Positions 1-5,846 of a stretch of 8,251 bases of DNA are shown in pieces. The notes beneath the pieces are model-generated. The model was not told the DNA's origin. It did not search any database and was given only the letters and a program-made list of their open reading frames with translations. The stretch's first letter is position 1, and every line of letters begins with the position of its first letter. The translations under genes were made by a program, and so were the position numbers. Source of the DNA: Clostridiales bacterium DTU023 (GTDB lineage Bacteria; Bacillota; Clostridia; Saccharofermentanales; DTU023). Where the stretch lies: assembly GCA_001512945.1 (NCBI GenBank), contig LFTF01000083.1:4386-12636 (forward strand), in the 5' to 3' direction.

Positions 1-5
1 ATCAA

Positions 6-1166
6 TTATTCCTGCTGTAACTCTCGGCTCAGCATTGAAAACGGAGTCGTATCACCGAGCAATATATATCCCACGAGTTTATCTCCGAGGAAATTTCTGC
101 GGTCATATGTGAGCTGTGTTTCGTCAAAAGAAATCTGGGACGTGACTTCAGGATCCTTAGGCTTGATGTCACCTGCCGACGCGATACGAGTCTCCATGGT
201 ATTGACGAGATAGGGCGGAGTAGGGATCACGCAGATCTCATCGCCGCCGGCCGCATTGGTTCCCGCAACTTTGCCTTCTCGCGTGGATACGGCCCAAAGC
301 CCAAACCAGAGGCCATCCATCACTGCGCAGTCACCGGCCGCATAGATATCGGGGATATTGGTTTCCAAACGGTTATTCACGACGAAGCGGCGGTCAATCT
401 CGATCGGCTCGCCGTCCATGACTTCGACACGTGCTCGGACGCCGGTCGCGACAAGAATAATCTCACAGGCAATGACCGTGCCGTCCTCCAGACGGACGCC
501 GGAAACCCTGCCGGTTTTCGGGTCGGCTAGAATCTCTTCAGTGGAGGCGTTTTTTAGTACATTGACGCCGACGCGTTCGACCTGTTCCTGAAACATGGCG
601 CTGGAACGTTCATCGAGCTGTCTGGCAAGGAGCGAAGTATCGCGCTCCAAAATGGTTGTCTCAAGACCGCGTTTCTTCAATGCGTAAGCGACTTCAAGAC
701 CGAGTAGTCCACCGCCGATCACGACGGCCGATTTGGCTTTTTCAATATAGTCAGAGATCTTGAATGCATCATCGAGTGTCCAGAGCGTAAATACCCCTTC
801 GTGTTTGCATCCATCCATAGGCGGTAAGAAACTGTGGCTGCCTGTCGCGAGGATCAGCTTGTCGTAAGCAACCAATGAGCCGTCTTCGAGTTCGACCTCG
901 TGTCTGTCTGAGTGGACTTGCTTGACGACAACTCCACGTCGAAGCTCAAAGCGGTTGGATTCGTACCAGGCTTCGTTGTGGAGAAGGATTTTATCGGCAC
1001 TAGTCGGATCCATCACAACACCCGGAAGTCGGGGGCGATGATACGGAAGATGTGGATTTTCCGATAGGATGATAATTCGAACGTCCGGGTTTGTTTTACG
1101 GGCGGCGTCTGCGGCGGATAGTCCGGCGATCCCACTTCCGATGATCACAATGGTCTGCTCTGTCAT
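6..1166 (-). CDS. FAD/NAD(P)H-dependent oxidoreductase, NADH:rubredoxin reductase / NirB N-terminal type
   Basis: This is a 386-aa cytoplasmic flavoenzyme of the pyridine nucleotide-disulfide oxidoreductase superfamily. The first Rossmann motif is GSGIAG (residues 10-15, FAD ADP moiety). The PYHRPRLP segment (41-48) resembles the matching region of clostridial NADH:rubredoxin reductases. ATGS (107-110) follows, then the NAD(P)H-binding GGGLLGLEVA (151-160) and the second FAD motif AAGDCA (276-281). About 100 residues of C-terminal domain remain. There is no CxxxxC redox disulfide, so it should pass electrons from NAD(P)H to a separate acceptor such as rubredoxin. No rubredoxin or nitrite reductase gene is in view, so the partner is unknown. 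The start is set by AAGGAGGT (1173-1180), six bases upstream of the ATG. It is transcribed away from the other genes, from the promoter at 1275-1303. I am sure of the superfamily and only moderately sure of the subgroup. Confidence 0.85.
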   Translation of the reverse strand: MTEQTIVIIGSGIAGLSAADAARKTNPDVRIIILSENPHLPYHRPRLPGVVMDPTSADKILLHNEAWYESNRFELRRGVVVKQVHSDRHEVELEDGSLVAYDKLILATGSHSFLPPMDGCKHEGVFTLWTLDDAFKISDYIEKAKSAVVIGGGLLGLEVAYALKKRGLETTILERDTSLLARQLDERSSAMFQEQVERVGVNVLKNASTEEILADPKTGRVSGVRLEDGTVIACEIILVATGVRARVEVMDGEPIEIDRRFVVNNRLETNIPDIYAAGDCAVMDGLWFGLWAVSTREGKVAGTNAAGGDEICVIPTPPYLVNTMETRIASAGDIKPKDPEVTSQISFDETQLTYDRRNFLGDKLVGYILLGDTTPFSMLSRELQQE

Positions 1167-1195
1167 AATATAACCTCCTTTACGAGGAAAAAGTC

Positions 1196-1224
1196 TTGAT
1201 TAGTCAGTATATGCTGTGTATATT
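1196..1224 (+). promoter_or_regulatory. Possible sigma-A promoter for the TIM-barrel gene and tldD/tldE
   Basis: TTGATT (1196-1201; 4 of 6 matches to TTGACA) is followed by a 17-base spacer and TATATT (1219-1224; 5 of 6 matches to TATAAT). Transcription from about 1231 would give a 5' leader of nearly 150 bases that runs through the 9-bp dyad, so one regulator could affect both divergent genes. An alternative -10 (TAAAAT, 1342-1347) lies nearer the gene but has no good -35. Confidence 0.4.
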
Positions 1225-1256
1225 CTTTTATCCTTCGGTGAGAATCAGATATTCAC

Positions 1257-1280
1257 TATGATACATACGCTTGTATCATA
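1257..1280. promoter_or_regulatory. Perfect 9-bp inverted repeat, candidate operator
   Basis: The left arm TATGATACA (1257-1265) and right arm TGTATCATA (1272-1280) are exact reverse complements separated by six bases (TACGCT). The right arm contains the whole -10 of the minus-strand promoter, and the dyad spans the expected transcription start. A dimeric repressor bound here would block RNA polymerase. I cannot match the arms with confidence to a named regulator's consensus. Confidence 0.6.
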
Positions 1281-1303
1281 ATTACCAGCGCGACTGGTGT
1301 CAA
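1275..1303 (-). promoter_or_regulatory. Sigma-A promoter of the oxidoreductase gene
   Basis: Read on the minus strand, this is a perfect TTGACA (-35, 1298-1303), a 17-base spacer, and TATGAT (-10, 1275-1280; 5 of 6 matches to TATAAT). Transcription would begin near 1268, giving a leader of about 100 bases before the ATG at 1166. Such a strong match suggests the gene is held down by a repressor or is highly expressed. A perfect dyad covers the -10 and the expected start point, which favours repression. Confidence 0.75.
1284..1298. promoter_or_regulatory. Second short dyad between -35 and -10
   Basis: ACCAG (1284-1288) and CTGGT (1294-1298) form an inverted repeat with a 5-base centre, lying in the spacer of the minus-strand promoter and touching its -35. 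It could be a second operator or part of a larger regulatory site with the 9-bp dyad next to it. Five-base arms can arise by chance, so confidence is low. Confidence 0.3.
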
Positions 1304-1377
1304 ACCAAATGACAAACCGTATCGATCGCGCCTTGTTCGTGTAAAATGAAAGGACACTTTGTCAAAGGGGGTGCTCG

Positions 1378-2097
1378 ATGGTGAACGAACTACCTAAAAA
1401 ACGAAAAAACATACCCGATATCACGACGGCACTCCGCAGAGATGTCATACATATGCCATCCATCATTTCCGAGTGTTCCGGTATCCGTATATATGGTCGG
1501 CGTATCAAGTCAATTATATTCACAACCGACGTGGCGCAAATCATAAACCACAACGCAGACGCGGTCATGGCTGTCTATCCATTCACGCCGCATCCCGCGA
1601 TTAGTTATGCGATTGTCGGCATATCTCCTGTTCCTGTCTTTGCAGGTGTCGGTGGCGGAACAACCGGAGGGAAACGGTGCGCGCAGATTGCTATTTTCGC
1701 TGAAGCGCAAGGAGCCATGGGGCTTGTCGTCAATTCACCGACGACGCTGGAGACAATCCGGGCCATTGCCGAGGTGGTGGATACGCCGATCATCTGCACT
1801 GTTGTGTCGGAGTTCATGGACATTGGTTCACGCATTGCCGCAGGTGTTTCTATCCTCAATGTGAGTGGTGCTACGCGGACGGTTGATATCGTAAAGAAAA
1901 TTCGCGCAAGCTATCCCGATGTCCCCATAATCGCGACAGGCGGCCCGACGGATCAAACAATTCTGGAGACAATCCAGGCAGGCGCAAACGCTATTACATT
2001 CACACCGCCGACGAGCGCAGAACTTTTTAAAAAGAAGATGGATATTTATCGTCGGAAGGCGTCAGACGATTTTAAAGATGGCGAGGGATTAGCTTGA
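1378..2097 (+). CDS. TIM-barrel-like protein of unknown reaction
   Basis: A 239-aa soluble protein whose alternating hydrophobic strands and helices suggest a (beta/alpha)8 barrel. Glycine-rich loops at strand ends look like phosphate or nucleotide contacts: GVGGGTTGGK (90-99), IATGGPT (185-191) and AGANAITFTPP (201-211). The last two resemble the C-terminal phosphate-binding half of TIM-barrel synthases and dehydrogenases. I recall close relatives in Firmicutes annotated only as 'hydrolase', without a shown activity, so I assign none. The N-terminal ECSGI (32-36) and the VYPFTPHP segment (67-74) look like conserved, possibly functional positions. The ATG at 1378 is supported by AAAGGGGG (about 1364-1371). 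The next gene, tldD, starts 62 bases downstream on the same strand with no clear terminator or promoter between, so co-transcription is likely. Confidence 0.7.
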   Translation: MVNELPKKRKNIPDITTALRRDVIHMPSIISECSGIRIYGRRIKSIIFTTDVAQIINHNADAVMAVYPFTPHPAISYAIVGISPVPVFAGVGGGTTGGKRCAQIAIFAEAQGAMGLVVNSPTTLETIRAIAEVVDTPIICTVVSEFMDIGSRIAAGVSILNVSGATRTVDIVKKIRASYPDVPIIATGGPTDQTILETIQAGANAITFTPPTSAELFKKKMDIYRRKASDDFKDGEGLA

Positions 2098-2159
2098 GTA
2101 TGCTTGCAAGTCCATCTCGTATATGAAGGGCTTTTGCAGGTTTAGCAGAAAGGAACAGC

Positions 2160-3545
2160 ATGTTACAAGAAACTATATTCGAATATAAAAAATATTTCGC
2201 GGATGGTGCGGAGACAGAACTCCGCGCCCAGTACAATGAGGCGCGAAGAGCGATTATTTTATGTGGTCAGCTTGTTGCGAATAGCAGCAGCGATTACACA
2301 GGCGTGAGCGCGCGAGTCCGCAAAGGGGGCGTTTACGGTTTCTCTTCGACGGGCGAATATACGGAGGATTCCGCCAGAAGAGTTCTAGAAGAGGCGACTT
2401 CAAACGCGGAAATTTTGGAGAACCATGCCAGACCAGTCAAAGGGTCGCTTCCAGTGATCGAGCGTGGGATGCGTCCGATCTCCGAAACGATTCAGAGCGT
2501 CACGCAGCGTTTTTATCTCGATGTCTGCCGAGCGCTCGACTCATATGTCGTGGAACACTGTCCCGGCATTACAAGCCGCACTATCATCGCTACGAGTGAC
2601 ACCGTTGAAAAGGTGATCGCCACCTCAGACGGTTACGATGCGCACGTTGTCATCCCACGAAGCTACGTTTATATCGTCATGGCAGCAGAATCAAAGGACG
2701 GAACCCCCATCGAAGTCACCAAAACATTTGGCGGCCACGGCACCCTCGATCTGAATTTCGCAGATCTGGAAGAAGCCAAGCGAATCGCCGATGAGGTTTA
2801 CACTGAATTGATGAAAAAGCGTGAGGCCACCTACACAGAGGCCGGCGTAAAGACGTGTATCCTGTCCGGAACTCTGGCTGGCATGCTGGCGCATGAGGCT
2901 GTCGGGCACACGGTTGAAGCCGACCTTGTCCTCGGTGGTTCTGTCGCGGCACATCTGCTCGACCAACCGGTTGCTTGTGAAATGGTTTCGATGATCGACT
3001 TCGCCCATACGGCGTTTGGCGAACCGGCACCGCTCCCCGTCTATGTGGATGATGAGGGTGTTCTGGCAAAAGATGCCATCTTGATTGAAAATGGGATTCT
3101 GAAGGGTTACATGCACAACCGTGAGTCTGCAAAACACTTTGGTGTCGAACCCACGGGGAATGCTCGAGCTTGGCTCTATTCCGATGAACCTTTGATCCGG
3201 ATGCGCAATACTGCGATCATTCCCGGCCGTGACAAGCTGGAGGACATGATTGCCTCCATCGACGACGGCTATTATTTCGTTGAGACGAATAACGGTCAAG
3301 CTGACTTGACGGGTGAGTTCATGTTCGGCGTTACGGTGGGTTATGAGATCAAAAAAGGCAAGCTCGGGCGCGCTCTCTACGACACAACGATCTCCGGTAT
3401 TGCGTTCGAGATGCTGAAGAGTGTTGATATGCTCTCCGATGAAATAGAGTGGACTAGTTCAGGCTTTTGCGGCAAGAAGCAGCGCATGCCTGTCGGTCTG
3501 GGCGGACCCCATGTACGTTGCCGGTTGACCGTGGGCGGAAGATGA
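2160..3545 (+). CDS. tldD: Metalloprotease TldD, catalytic subunit of TldD/TldE
   Basis: A 461-aa zinc metalloprotease subunit, close to the usual length for the family (E. coli TldD is about 480 aa). The signature HExxxH is HEAVGH (residues 245-250), whose two histidines bind zinc. The third ligand is expected to be Cys437 in GFCGKKQ, followed by the family segment PVGLGGPHVR (444-453). The GNARAW and Asn/Gly-rich segments (333-338, 377-386) also fit the family. In E. coli, TldD with TldE degrades unfolded peptides and removes the leader of modified microcin B17; TldD carries the metal site. The ATG at 2160 follows AAAGGA (2149-2154) by five bases. The stop codon overlaps the tldE start. The ranthipeptide locus lies about 2 kb downstream, making that peptide a candidate substrate, which is inferred from position only. 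Confidence 0.93.
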   Translation: MLQETIFEYKKYFADGAETELRAQYNEARRAIILCGQLVANSSSDYTGVSARVRKGGVYGFSSTGEYTEDSARRVLEEATSNAEILENHARPVKGSLPVIERGMRPISETIQSVTQRFYLDVCRALDSYVVEHCPGITSRTIIATSDTVEKVIATSDGYDAHVVIPRSYVYIVMAAESKDGTPIEVTKTFGGHGTLDLNFADLEEAKRIADEVYTELMKKREATYTEAGVKTCILSGTLAGMLAHEAVGHTVEADLVLGGSVAAHLLDQPVACEMVSMIDFAHTAFGEPAPLPVYVDDEGVLAKDAILIENGILKGYMHNRESAKHFGVEPTGNARAWLYSDEPLIRMRNTAIIPGRDKLEDMIASIDDGYYFVETNNGQADLTGEFMFGVTVGYEIKKGKLGRALYDTTISGIAFEMLKSVDMLSDEIEWTSSGFCGKKQRMPVGLGGPHVRCRLTVGGR

Positions 3546-4867
3546 GCCACAAGAAAGAGGATGTTGTGAATACTTTAATCAATAAAGCAAAAATTGGGTT
3601 GGAGACGTTACAGACAGGAGGTGCCGAGCAGGCGGTATGTGCTGTCTCACGTGAAGTTGTCAGGGAGATCAATGCGACGTGGGGTGAGTTTAGTCTCTAT
3701 CGCACTCTGTTTAATGATTCTGTGAGTTTTATGGCGATACGCGATCAGAAGCGCGGAGTTCTTTCTCAAAACAAAGTCGGTGAAGACGATCTGCGTGAGG
3801 GAGCAAAGCGCTGTCTGGATTCAGCAGAGGCCGCCGATCCCGATGATTGCTGGCAGCTCGCTCCCGAGGTCACAGAACAGTTGTTCGAAGAAGGATCACT
3901 CGTTTGTGATGAAGAAAAACTGCTCAACCGTTGCCAGGAGTTTCTTGATGACGTCAAGGAGCGCTATCCGATGATTTGTGTCGAAGAAATGTATGTTTCA
4001 CATCTTTTCCGCGAGAGTTGCGCGCTTTACTCGACGGGCAGCGTCTTTCAGGCGCGCCGCGGGGTTTATGCGGTGTCCCTTATGTTTAACGCACAAGAAG
4101 GCGACAAGACGTCTTCATTTTTTGGATCCGACGTGGTCGTCGCAACGCTTGACCATCCGTTCATCGAACTTGGCTCATTTGCTGGTGATCTTGCTCTGGT
4201 TTCGAAACAGGTACACACAAGCGCGCTCGAAGAAAAGTTTAAGGGCGTCATGGTGCTCGTGCCGGGTTGTTTTGGCAGTTTTCTCGATGACTACATCAGC
4301 ACATTTGTCGCTGACTCTGTAATCCTAGATGGGACAAGCGTCTGGCGCGACAAACTGGGACAAAAGGTTGCTGATCCGCGATTTACCTTTAGTCTTGCCC
4401 CGTTTCATCCTGATATGGTTGCCGGCGAACGTCACACGTCAGAAGGTTATCTCTCGGAAGATTACGATCTAATCGCCGATGGAATTTTAAAAAGCTTTCG
4501 CCTATCCGATTATGCGGCTAGAAAGACAGGCTTTGCTCGTTCAAAGAACAGCGTGTTCGGCAACTTCGTAGTGGCTCCGGGAGATGAATCGATTGATGAA
4601 ATCATCAAGGAGATTGACAGAGGGATTCTCGTGGGGCGCTTCTCGGGCGGGAGTCCCAGTACGAGCGGTGATTTCTCCGGTGTCGTAAAAAATACCTTTC
4701 TGATTGAAAATGGCGAAGTCAAAGGTGCGTTAAGTGAGACGATGGTCAGCGGTAACTTGGCGGAACTGCTTTTAAATATCCGCGCCATATCGTCCGAGGT
4801 CGTAAAAGATGGAAGTTCGGTTCTCCCCTGGATTGCCTTCAATGATGTGATCGTCTCGGGGAAGTAG
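3542..4867 (+). CDS. tldE: TldE (PmbA), non-catalytic partner of TldD
   Basis: A 441-aa TldD/PmbA-family protein without HExxxH, as expected for TldE, which forms the substrate chamber with TldD. The C-terminal third is the most recognisable: ADGILKSFRLSDYAARKTG (312-330), the SGDFSG segment (375-380), FLIENGEVKG (386-395) and SETMVSGNL (398-406), as in E. coli PmbA. The middle is divergent and cysteine-richer than I would expect (Cys103, 122, 131, 146, 160, 243). I chose the ATG at 3542 because it overlaps the tldD stop (ATGA), a typical translational coupling. The frame is open upstream to 3467, but that stretch lies inside tldD. A GTG at 3566, preceded by GAAAGAGG (3554-3561), is a reasonable alternative start that would remove eight residues. 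Confidence 0.9.
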   Translation: MSHKKEDVVNTLINKAKIGLETLQTGGAEQAVCAVSREVVREINATWGEFSLYRTLFNDSVSFMAIRDQKRGVLSQNKVGEDDLREGAKRCLDSAEAADPDDCWQLAPEVTEQLFEEGSLVCDEEKLLNRCQEFLDDVKERYPMICVEEMYVSHLFRESCALYSTGSVFQARRGVYAVSLMFNAQEGDKTSSFFGSDVVVATLDHPFIELGSFAGDLALVSKQVHTSALEEKFKGVMVLVPGCFGSFLDDYISTFVADSVILDGTSVWRDKLGQKVADPRFTFSLAPFHPDMVAGERHTSEGYLSEDYDLIADGILKSFRLSDYAARKTGFARSKNSVFGNFVVAPGDESIDEIIKEIDRGILVGRFSGGSPSTSGDFSGVVKNTFLIENGEVKGALSETMVSGNLAELLLNIRAISSEVVKDGSSVLPWIAFNDVIVSGK

Positions 4868-4924
4868 GGAACAGTTCTTTCGCTAAAAGAAGCCAAGATT
4901 AGGCTTCAAACCAGGAGGTGTGTT

Positions 4925-5527
4925 GTGGCTGATAATCAAATAAAATCAGATAAAAAAATGTTCTGGGAGTTGCTTTTAATCGGCATCGCCTTGATTGCGG
5001 GCGGCATTTTCTCGCTCGTTTACCCGAAGCAGACATATGACATTATCTTGACGGCGGTCGGGGTAGTTGCGCTTGTGACGAGTCTGGCGTTCGTGATCCG
5101 TTTTATCCGCATGCGCGCGGCTTACGGATGGAAGAGTTCGTTCTCTTTAACGCTGGCGATATTTTCATTTGCGGCGGGTCTGCTCTTTTTGATCAAGCCG
5201 GCGGAGACATCGAATTTCTTGATGTTCGTGATAGGCTTTTGGTTTATCGCGTACGCTGTCTTTGCTCTTGTCGGTGCTTTCTCGATCCGCTCGTTTAGCA
5301 AAGGATTGTTTTGGACGGTCATGTTGCTGAGTCTGTTGATGCTCGCGGCCGGACTGGTCATCGTTATCAAACCATCGATTTTAGGGATCTCAATCGGTAT
5401 TCTCATTGGCGCTACCATGCTTCTCAACGGGCTAGAATTTGTTCTCTTGGCTGTGGGAGACCGGTTGGCGGAACGCAAACGGAGACGAGCCGTTGCTAAT
5501 GCGTTTAAGAATCTTCCAAAAGAATAG
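4925..5527 (+). CDS. DUF308/HdeD-like six-helix membrane protein
   Basis: A 200-aa integral membrane protein with about six hydrophobic helices (roughly residues 13-33, 38-60, 71-91, 97-119, 128-149 and 152-176) and a basic cytoplasmic tail (ERKRRR, 183-188). The helices form three hairpins, each with a proline in the short loop: LVYP (31-34), LIKP (89-92) and VIKP (147-150). This threefold repeat is typical of the DUF308/HdeD family. HdeD is linked to acid resistance in E. coli, but the molecular role of most members is unknown. The GTG start at 4925 follows a strong AGGAGGTG (4913-4920). It lies 57 bases after tldE and 77 before the ScfA start, so it may be co-transcribed with tldDE. A role in export of, or protection from, the modified peptide is possible but not shown. 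Confidence 0.8.
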   Translation: MADNQIKSDKKMFWELLLIGIALIAGGIFSLVYPKQTYDIILTAVGVVALVTSLAFVIRFIRMRAAYGWKSSFSLTLAIFSFAAGLLFLIKPAETSNFLMFVIGFWFIAYAVFALVGAFSIRSFSKGLFWTVMLLSLLMLAAGLVIVIKPSILGISIGILIGATMLLNGLEFVLLAVGDRLAERKRRRAVANAFKNLPKE

Positions 5528-5528
5528 C

Positions 5529-5556
5529 GGGACGATTTTTGTGGAAGTGTTATAGT
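5529..5556 (+). promoter_or_regulatory. Likely extended -10 promoter for the SCIFF peptide gene
   Basis: TGTTATAGT (5548-5556) is an extended -10: TG, one base, then TATAGT (5 of 6 matches to TATAAT). Sixteen bases upstream, GGGACG (5529-5534) is a weak -35 (3 of 6), which an extended -10 can tolerate. Transcription would start near 5563, just before the leader hairpin at 5572-5586. This would let scfA be expressed independently of tldDE. Confidence 0.5.
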
Positions 5557-5571
5557 AGATACGGAAAAAAC

Positions 5572-5586
5572 GGGAGACGCTCTCCC
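5572..5586. promoter_or_regulatory. Leader stem-loop just upstream of scfA
   Basis: GGGAGA (5572-5577) and TCTCCC (5581-5586) form a perfect 6-bp stem with a 3-base CGC loop. It would lie about nine bases from the predicted mRNA 5' end and five bases before the AAAGG binding site. Such 5' hairpins can protect short, abundant mRNAs from decay. It has no T-run on the plus strand. On the minus strand it is followed by six Ts and could act as a terminator of antisense transcription. Confidence 0.45.
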
Positions 5587-5604
5587 TTAAGAAAGGTTGT
5601 GTAT

Positions 5605-5763
5605 ATGAAAGATAGAAAAAGAATTGTGACGCTCACAACGCGTGATTTTGTAAATGATATTGAGCATGACGGCTGTGGCGAATGCCAGACATCTTGCCAG
5701 TCTGCCTGCAAGACATCCTGCGGTGTTATCAATCAAGTGTGTGAGCAGGAAATCACTGATTAG
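5605..5763 (+). CDS. scfA: SCIFF ranthipeptide precursor (six cysteines in forty-five residues)
   Basis: A 52-aa RiPP precursor. Residues 1-23 are the leader, rich in charged residues (MKDRKR...). The core has six cysteines (Cys24, 27, 31, 35, 39, 46) in the nearly invariant SCIFF pattern CGECQTSCQSACKTSC (24-39), then NQVCEQ (43-48). The gene directly upstream of a SCIFF maturase confirms the identity. In characterised relatives (Thermoanaerobacter and C. thermocellum peptides) the maturase joins a Cys sulfur to a downstream Thr five residues away. Here that acceptor position appears to be Gly40, in CGVINQ where I recall the usual CTVGNQ. Thr29 and Thr37 remain. The ATG at 5605 follows AAAGG (5592-5596) by eight bases. 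The frame is open to 5539, but that region holds the leader hairpin and no binding site. The biological role of SCIFF peptides is not established. Confidence 0.93.
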   Translation: MKDRKRIVTLTTRDFVNDIEHDGCGECQTSCQSACKTSCGVINQVCEQEITD

Positions 5764-5790
5764 TAATTAAATTGGAATAGTGAAAGAGCT

Positions 5791-5846
5791 CGTCCCCGCA
5801 AAATACCAGACATTATTTGTTGCTGATGCGGGGACGTTTTAATTTT
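5791..5846 (+). terminator. Terminator or attenuator hairpin between scfA and scfB
   Basis: CGTCCCCGCA (5791-5800) and TGCGGGGACG (5827-5836) are perfect 10-bp complements, followed at once by TTTTAATTTT (5837-5846), the form of a rho-independent terminator. The 26-base loop holds a second 5-bp stem (AAATA 5801-5805, TATTT 5814-5818). The scfB ATG follows the T-rich run directly. The only Shine-Dalgarno-like bases near it, GGGGA (5830-5834), sit inside the 3' arm. The element may therefore give much precursor mRNA and little maturase mRNA, and also hide the scfB binding site. The large loop makes termination efficiency uncertain. Confidence 0.65.

Noticed and set aside
2104..2125. TTGCAA and TATATG as a tldD promoter
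   Set aside because: The spacer is only 10 bases, too short for sigma-A.
2691..3299. A 202-codon open frame on the minus strand
   Set aside because: It lies wholly inside tldD, which has full family motifs, has no recognisable domain and no good ribosome binding site; it is an antisense shadow.
3467..3541. A 25-residue N-terminal extension of TldE
   Set aside because: It overlaps the conserved C-terminus of TldD and reads as unrelated sequence. The ATGA overlap at 3542 is the natural start.
4889..4907. GAAGCC/GGCTTC hairpin after tldE as a terminator
   Set aside because: The stem is only 6 bp with a 7-base loop and no T-run follows. The next gene's ribosome binding site comes just after, so read-through is likely.
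5539..5604. A longer ScfA starting upstream
   Set aside because: The extra region covers the predicted promoter -10 and leader hairpin, and the ATG at 5605 has a proper binding site and SCIFF-like length.
5817..5846. A TTG start giving ScfB ten more residues
   Set aside because: The codon is in the hairpin loop without a binding site, and the family start MIHxxKLNGYN matches the ATG at 5847.
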